Shown here in pieces: positions 7,120 through 10,454 of a stretch of 10,454 bases of DNA (its first letter is position 1; every line of letters begins with the position of its first letter). Origin of the DNA: Lachnospiraceae bacterium. Lineage in GTDB: Bacteria > Bacillota > Clostridia > Lachnospirales > Lachnospiraceae. Made by a program: the position numbers and the translations under genes. Under the pieces are notes generated by a model. That model made no database searches, was not told the origin of the DNA, and worked only from the letters and a program-made list of their open reading frames with translations. The DNA lies in assembly GCA_900765975.1 (NCBI GenBank), contig CAAFTS010000091.1, positions 1 to 10,454 of the forward strand, written 5' to 3'.

Positions 7120-7170
7120 TTTATAGAGAACTGTTGTGATAGCTCATGTGAAGAGAAAGGCGGAGGGATA

Positions 7171-8379
7171 ATGATTTCAAAGAAAATGGAAAATATGGTA
7201 GCAAATAGTTCAGCAATCCGTGCAATGTTCGAAGAGGGCAATCGTTTGGCAAAGTTATACGGGCAGGAGAATGTATTCGATTTTAGTCTGGGAAATCCAA
7301 ATGTTCCGGCACCGGAAGCTGTAAAGAAGGCTATAATGGAAGTTTTGGCGGAAGAAGATCCGGTGGTACTGCATGGCTATACAAATAGTAATGCGGGATA
7401 TGAGGATGTGAGACGAGCTGTGGCAGAATCTCTGAATGAACGTTTTGGAACGAAGTTCCATTTTGAAAATATTACAATGACTGTAGGAGCGGCGGGTGGA
7501 TTAAATGTAATTTTGAAAGCACTTTTGAATCCGGGAGATGAAGTGATTGCGTTTGCACCGTATTTTGGAGAATATCGAAGCTATACGAATAATTATGACG
7601 GGGTATTGGTTGAAATTTCTCCGAATACGGTGGACTTTCAGCCAAAGTTAGATGAATTTGAAGCCAAAATCACAGAAAAAACAAAGGTGGTTATTGTAAA
7701 TACACCAAACAACCCGACCGGAGTCGTGTATTCAGAAGAAACGATACAAAAAATGGCTGCGATCATGGAGGCGAAGCAAAAAGAATATGGAACCGAGATT
7801 TATCTGGTGTCAGATGAGCCATATCGGGAACTAGCTTACGATGGAGTTGAGGTTCCGTATTTAACAAAGTATTATGACAATACAATTGTAGGTTATTCCT
7901 ATAGTAAGTCATTGTCTCTTCCGGGAGAGCGAATTGGATATCTTGTCATTCCAGATGAGGCAGCAGACAGTGAAAAGCTCATCAATGCTGCGAATGTTGC
8001 AACTCGAATTTTAGGATTTGTGAATGCTCCGACACTGCAGCAGAAGGTGGTCAAGGCATGTTTGAATGAGAAAACAGATATTTCCTATTATGATAGAAAT
8101 AGAGAGACCTTATATCAAGGATTAAATGAACTGGGGTTTGAATGTATCAAGCCGGAAGGAGCATTTTATTTATTTTTGAAGTCTCCGATTGAAGATGAAA
8201 AAGCATTTTGTGCTGCTGCAAAGAAATATAATATTTTAATCGTACCGGGAAGTTCTTTTGCTTGTCCGGGATATGTCAGATTGGCATATTGTGTATCTTA
8301 TGAGACGATTGTCAATTCTCTTCCTAAATTTGCAGAGCTGGCAGAAGAATATAAAGATATCAGGGAGCAGAAGGCCTGA
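7171..8379 (+). CDS. Pyridoxal-phosphate-dependent aminotransferase, class I/II
   Basis: The 402-residue product is a fold-type I aminotransferase. Visible PLP-site elements in order: GAAGG near 109-113 (phosphate and ring contact), NNPTG at 180-184, DEPY at 215-218 (Asp to the pyridine nitrogen, Tyr to its O3'), SYSKSLSLPGER with Schiff-base Lys246, and Arg370 in YVRLAY for the substrate carboxylate. Length and motifs fit the aspartate/aromatic aminotransferase group, but the amino-acid specificity cannot be read from sequence. GGAGGG sits just before the ATG. It is followed after 80 bases by a second, HisC-type aminotransferase, which suggests linked amino-acid or keto-acid metabolism. Confidence 0.93.
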   Translation: MISKKMENMVANSSAIRAMFEEGNRLAKLYGQENVFDFSLGNPNVPAPEAVKKAIMEVLAEEDPVVLHGYTNSNAGYEDVRRAVAESLNERFGTKFHFENITMTVGAAGGLNVILKALLNPGDEVIAFAPYFGEYRSYTNNYDGVLVEISPNTVDFQPKLDEFEAKITEKTKVVIVNTPNNPTGVVYSEETIQKMAAIMEAKQKEYGTEIYLVSDEPYRELAYDGVEVPYLTKYYDNTIVGYSYSKSLSLPGERIGYLVIPDEAADSEKLINAANVATRILGFVNAPTLQQKVVKACLNEKTDISYYDRNRETLYQGLNELGFECIKPEGAFYLFLKSPIEDEKAFCAAAKKYNILIVPGSSFACPGYVRLAYCVSYETIVNSLPKFAELAEEYKDIREQKA

Positions 8380-8459
8380 AAATGCCTGTGCTTGCATAAT
8401 AGTGGATGGTGGTTTTTGATCCCAATATCATATAAAATAATAGAAAGGAAGAGACGGAC

Positions 8460-9524
8460 ATGGAATTGAATCCAAAATTAAAAGAACATATTCGAATGGT
8501 CGAGCCATATGTACCGGGAGAACAGCCACAGGAAAAGGTTATCAAATTAAATACCAATGAGAATCCATATCCACCGGCACCCGGCGTGGAACAAGCGCTC
8601 CGTGAAATGGATACAGATCGATTTCGGCTTTATCCAGATCCAGCAGCAGAATTATTAGTAAAGGCGCTTGCAAAAGAACACGGTGTCAGTGAAGAACAGA
8701 TATTTGTTGGTGTTGGTTCTGACGATGTCCTTTCTATGTGTTTTTTAACATTTTTTAATTCAGAACAACCAATTTTATTTCCGGATATTACGTATTCTTT
8801 TTATAAAGTATGGGCAGAGTTATATCGCATTCCCTATGCGTGTCCGAAATTGGATCAGGATTTTCGTCTTGTAAAGGAAGATTATTATCAGGAAAATGGT
8901 GGAATTATTTTTCCGAATCCGAATGCTCCTACAGCGGTTTATGAAGAATTAGACTTTGTAGAAGATATTCTTCGTCATAATTCGGATGTTATTGTGATTG
9001 TGGATGAAGCATATATTGATTTTGCAGGAGAATCTGCGTCAAGACTGATTGAAAAATATGACAATCTGATTGTTGTCCAGACTTTTTCAAAGTCACGTTC
9101 TATGGCCGGTATGCGGATTGGATATGCAATTAGTAATCCGGTTCTGATACGATATCTAAATGATGTAAAATATTCTTTCAATTCATATACGATGAATCAG
9201 ACTTCACTTGTATGTGGCGTGGAAGCAGTAAAGGATCAGGCATATTTTAAGGAAATAACTTCTAAAATCATAGAAACGAGAGAGTGGGCAAAATCAGAGT
9301 TGACGAAGTTGGGATTTGAGTTTCCGGACTCAAAAGCAAACTTTATTTTTGCCAGACATCCTAAACATGATGCAAATGAATTGTTTGAAGCTTTGAAAAG
9401 AGAACATATTTATGTGAGACACTGGAAGAGTGAAAGAATCGCTGATTATCTTAGGATTACCATTGGCACAAAAGAAGAGATGGAAGCATTGTTTGCTTTT
9501 TTTAGAACATATATGAATCAATAA
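8460..9524 (+). CDS. hisC: Histidinol-phosphate aminotransferase (HisC) family
   Basis: The 354-residue product has the HisC layout: LNTNENPYPPAP near 30-41, GVGSDDVL near 84-91, NPNAPT at 153-158, VDEAYIDFAG at 181-190, QTFSKSRSMAGMRIGYA with Schiff-base Lys211, and YLRITIG with Arg332. In histidine synthesis the enzyme converts imidazole acetol-phosphate and glutamate to histidinol-phosphate and 2-oxoglutarate. No other his gene is in the window. Since HisC relatives also transaminate aromatic amino acids, this isolated copy may act in phenylalanine/tyrosine metabolism or be the only histidine enzyme coded away from its operon. It follows the class I aminotransferase by 80 bases and precedes the COG2426 gene by 19 bases. 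An AGGA lies upstream of the ATG. Confidence 0.88.
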   Translation: MELNPKLKEHIRMVEPYVPGEQPQEKVIKLNTNENPYPPAPGVEQALREMDTDRFRLYPDPAAELLVKALAKEHGVSEEQIFVGVGSDDVLSMCFLTFFNSEQPILFPDITYSFYKVWAELYRIPYACPKLDQDFRLVKEDYYQENGGIIFPNPNAPTAVYEELDFVEDILRHNSDVIVIVDEAYIDFAGESASRLIEKYDNLIVVQTFSKSRSMAGMRIGYAISNPVLIRYLNDVKYSFNSYTMNQTSLVCGVEAVKDQAYFKEITSKIIETREWAKSELTKLGFEFPDSKANFIFARHPKHDANELFEALKREHIYVRHWKSERIADYLRITIGTKEEMEALFAFFRTYMNQ

Positions 9525-9543
9525 AAGGAGAGAATAAAAGTAT

Positions 9544-10050
9544 ATGAGTGAAGCGTTAATTAGTTTTTTTGCAGAACATTTAGGCGGTAAAGTAGGAACG
9601 GAATTGATCGTTTTTATTATTTCGATGTTTCCTATATTGGAATTGAGAGGTGGACTTTTGGCAGCAGGACCGGCCTGGTTTGATTTACCTCAGCTTCAGG
9701 CTACAATTATTTGTATAATTGGAAATTTGCTCCCAATTCCGTTTATTTTGCTTTTGATCACAAAAATTTTTGATTGGATGAAAAGCACAAGAAAATTAAA
9801 ACCTATTGTTGAGAAACTTGAGAAAAAGGCATACAGTAAAAGTGCTAATATAGAGAAATATGAGTTTTGGGGACTGGTATTATTTGTAGGCATTCCTCTT
9901 CCGGGAACCGGAGCATGGACGGGATCTTTGATTGCTGCGTTATTGGGAATTCGTTTTCGTAAGGCATTTCCGGCGGTTGTGATCGGTGTATTTATGGCAG
10001 CAATTTTAATGAATTTGTTGTCCTATGGAGTGCTCGGAGCAATTTTTTAA
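9544..10050 (+). CDS. Small multidrug export family membrane protein (COG2426, PF06695)
   Basis: The 168-residue integral membrane protein has four or five hydrophobic segments (about 21-42, 53-74, 107-119, 121-136, 140-166). It carries the family motifs ELRGG at 33-37, GNLLPIPF at 60-67, and GIPLPGTGAWTG at 116-127, with a charged amphipathic stretch (77-106) between the halves. The 'multidrug export' name is historical and weakly supported; the Gly/Pro-rich re-entrant pattern recalls the DedA/VTT lipid scramblase-like proteins, and I recall the two families being linked. The best ribosome site, AGGAG at 9526-9530, is 13 bases from the ATG, which is long; GAGAG two bases later is nearer. No alternative start is available close to it. 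The T-run at its stop follows a weak four-pair hairpin (10032-10042), a possible terminator. Confidence 0.85.
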   Translation: MSEALISFFAEHLGGKVGTELIVFIISMFPILELRGGLLAAGPAWFDLPQLQATIICIIGNLLPIPFILLLITKIFDWMKSTRKLKPIVEKLEKKAYSKSANIEKYEFWGLVLFVGIPLPGTGAWTGSLIAALLGIRFRKAFPAVVIGVFMAAILMNLLSYGVLGAIF

Positions 10051-10059
10051 AATAGAGAC

Positions 10060-10095
10060 ACTTTCGTTGACACTCTTCCCGAAAGTTCTTATAAT
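10060..10095 (+). promoter_or_regulatory. Perfect-consensus sigma-A promoter with inverted-repeat operator candidate
   Basis: TTGACA (10067-10072), exactly 17 bases, TATAAT (10090-10095): all twelve hexamer positions match consensus, and the start point should be near 10102. ACTTTCG (10060-10066) and CGAAAGT (10080-10086) are a perfect 7-base inverted repeat with a 13-base spacer that contains the -35 box, a good position for a repressor. As RNA the same repeat could fold into a hairpin but has no proper U-tract after it. Confidence 0.75.
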
Positions 10096-10149
10096 AAAAG
10101 TAGTGCATTAGAAAAGGCACAGAGTATCATGACGGAAAGGATAATAGAT

Positions 10150-10454
10150 ATGGTAGCAAAGAATGATGAGAAAAAAAGAAATATATTATGGAGAACAGCT
10201 ATTTCTGTATCCTCTGTCTTAATTATAATTATTGCAGCTTTTTTCTTTATAAAACTGTTCACAGCTAATCCGATGGAAGGTACATGGAGCAGTGAGGAAA
10301 AGAATCTGGTAATGAAGATCCGAGGAAATGGTACGGCGGTTATGAAATGGCCGGATGAGTTTGACGGGGAAGAGATTGCGGTGAGTATGAACTATGATCT
10401 GGATAAAGAAGCAAAGATCTTTATACTGCATCGAGATGACGAAGCTATACAGGA
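10150..10454 (+). CDS. Hypothetical single-pass membrane protein, cut by the window end
   Basis: The first 101 residues are present and no stop is reached. A basic N-terminus (residues 4-15) precedes one hydrophobic helix (about 16-36, ISVSSVLIIIIAAFFFIK), which predicts an inside-N anchor with the rest outside the cell. The outer part starts NPMEGTWSSEEKNLVMKI and continues with alternating hydrophobic and charged residues typical of beta-strands; the G-T-W start and repeated short strands recall small lipocalin-like domains of clostridial envelope proteins, but I do not recognise the family. GAAAGG (10135-10140) lies nine bases before the ATG. It has its own strong promoter and so is not part of the preceding gene set. 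Confidence 0.75.
   Translation, partial: MVAKNDEKKRNILWRTAISVSSVLIIIIAAFFFIKLFTANPMEGTWSSEEKNLVMKIRGNGTAVMKWPDEFDGEEIAVSMNYDLDKEAKIFILHRDDEAIQ

Noticed and set aside
10067..10086. Possible HrcA (CIRCE) site, because TTGACACTC resembles the left CIRCE arm
   Set aside because: The right arm GAGTGCTAA is missing at the required nine-base spacing.
1..10454. CRISPR array, tRNA, rRNA, riboswitch or prophage genes
   Set aside because: No spaced direct repeats, no tRNA cloverleaf or T-loop pattern, and no recognised riboswitch core or phage protein was seen on either strand.

Overview
The window is AT-rich and its proteins, start-site signals (AGGAGG-type ribosome binding sites) and sigma-A promoters look like a low-GC Firmicute. 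Protein flavour (a CofE-like ligase without F420 context, a stand-alone DUF2156 protein, VanZ, a PQ-loop/SGNH fusion) best fits a gut Clostridium relative of the Lachnospiraceae; this is inference from recognised families, not a database match.

Layout. Bases 1-83 are the last piece of a group II intron on the + strand: domain V and domain VI can be folded by eye and the 3' splice boundary placed at about 83/84. Next, at 114-1124 on the - strand, is a membrane protein joining a three-helix PQ-loop (SemiSWEET-like) unit to a degenerate SGNH/GDSL-type domain. It is divergent from a LysR-type regulator (1351-2226, +). Their 226-base intergenic region holds two overlapping, oppositely directed promoters and a 16-base palindrome placed about 65 bases upstream of the fusion gene's start point, the classical place for a LysR activator site. 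A strong hairpin (2227-2260) ends lysR and the converging CofE-like gene (2268-3476, -). A VanZ-family membrane protein (3575-4189, -) lies behind that, divergent from a homodimeric-type ABC exporter (4375-6108, +).

From 6223 four genes run on the + strand with short gaps: a stand-alone DUF2156 acyltransferase-fold protein, a class I/II PLP aminotransferase, a HisC-type aminotransferase with no other histidine genes nearby, and a COG2426 'small multidrug export' membrane protein. One promoter (6140-6169) precedes the set. At 10067-10095 a perfect-consensus promoter with an inverted repeat around its -35 box drives a new gene, a single-pass membrane protein cut by the window end.

Most of the window is ordinary chromosomal housekeeping and transport content. 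The items most worth a second look are the PQ-loop/SGNH fusion with its LysR switch, the group II intron boundary, the CofE homologue in a probable F420-free organism, and the operator-like repeat at the last promoter.
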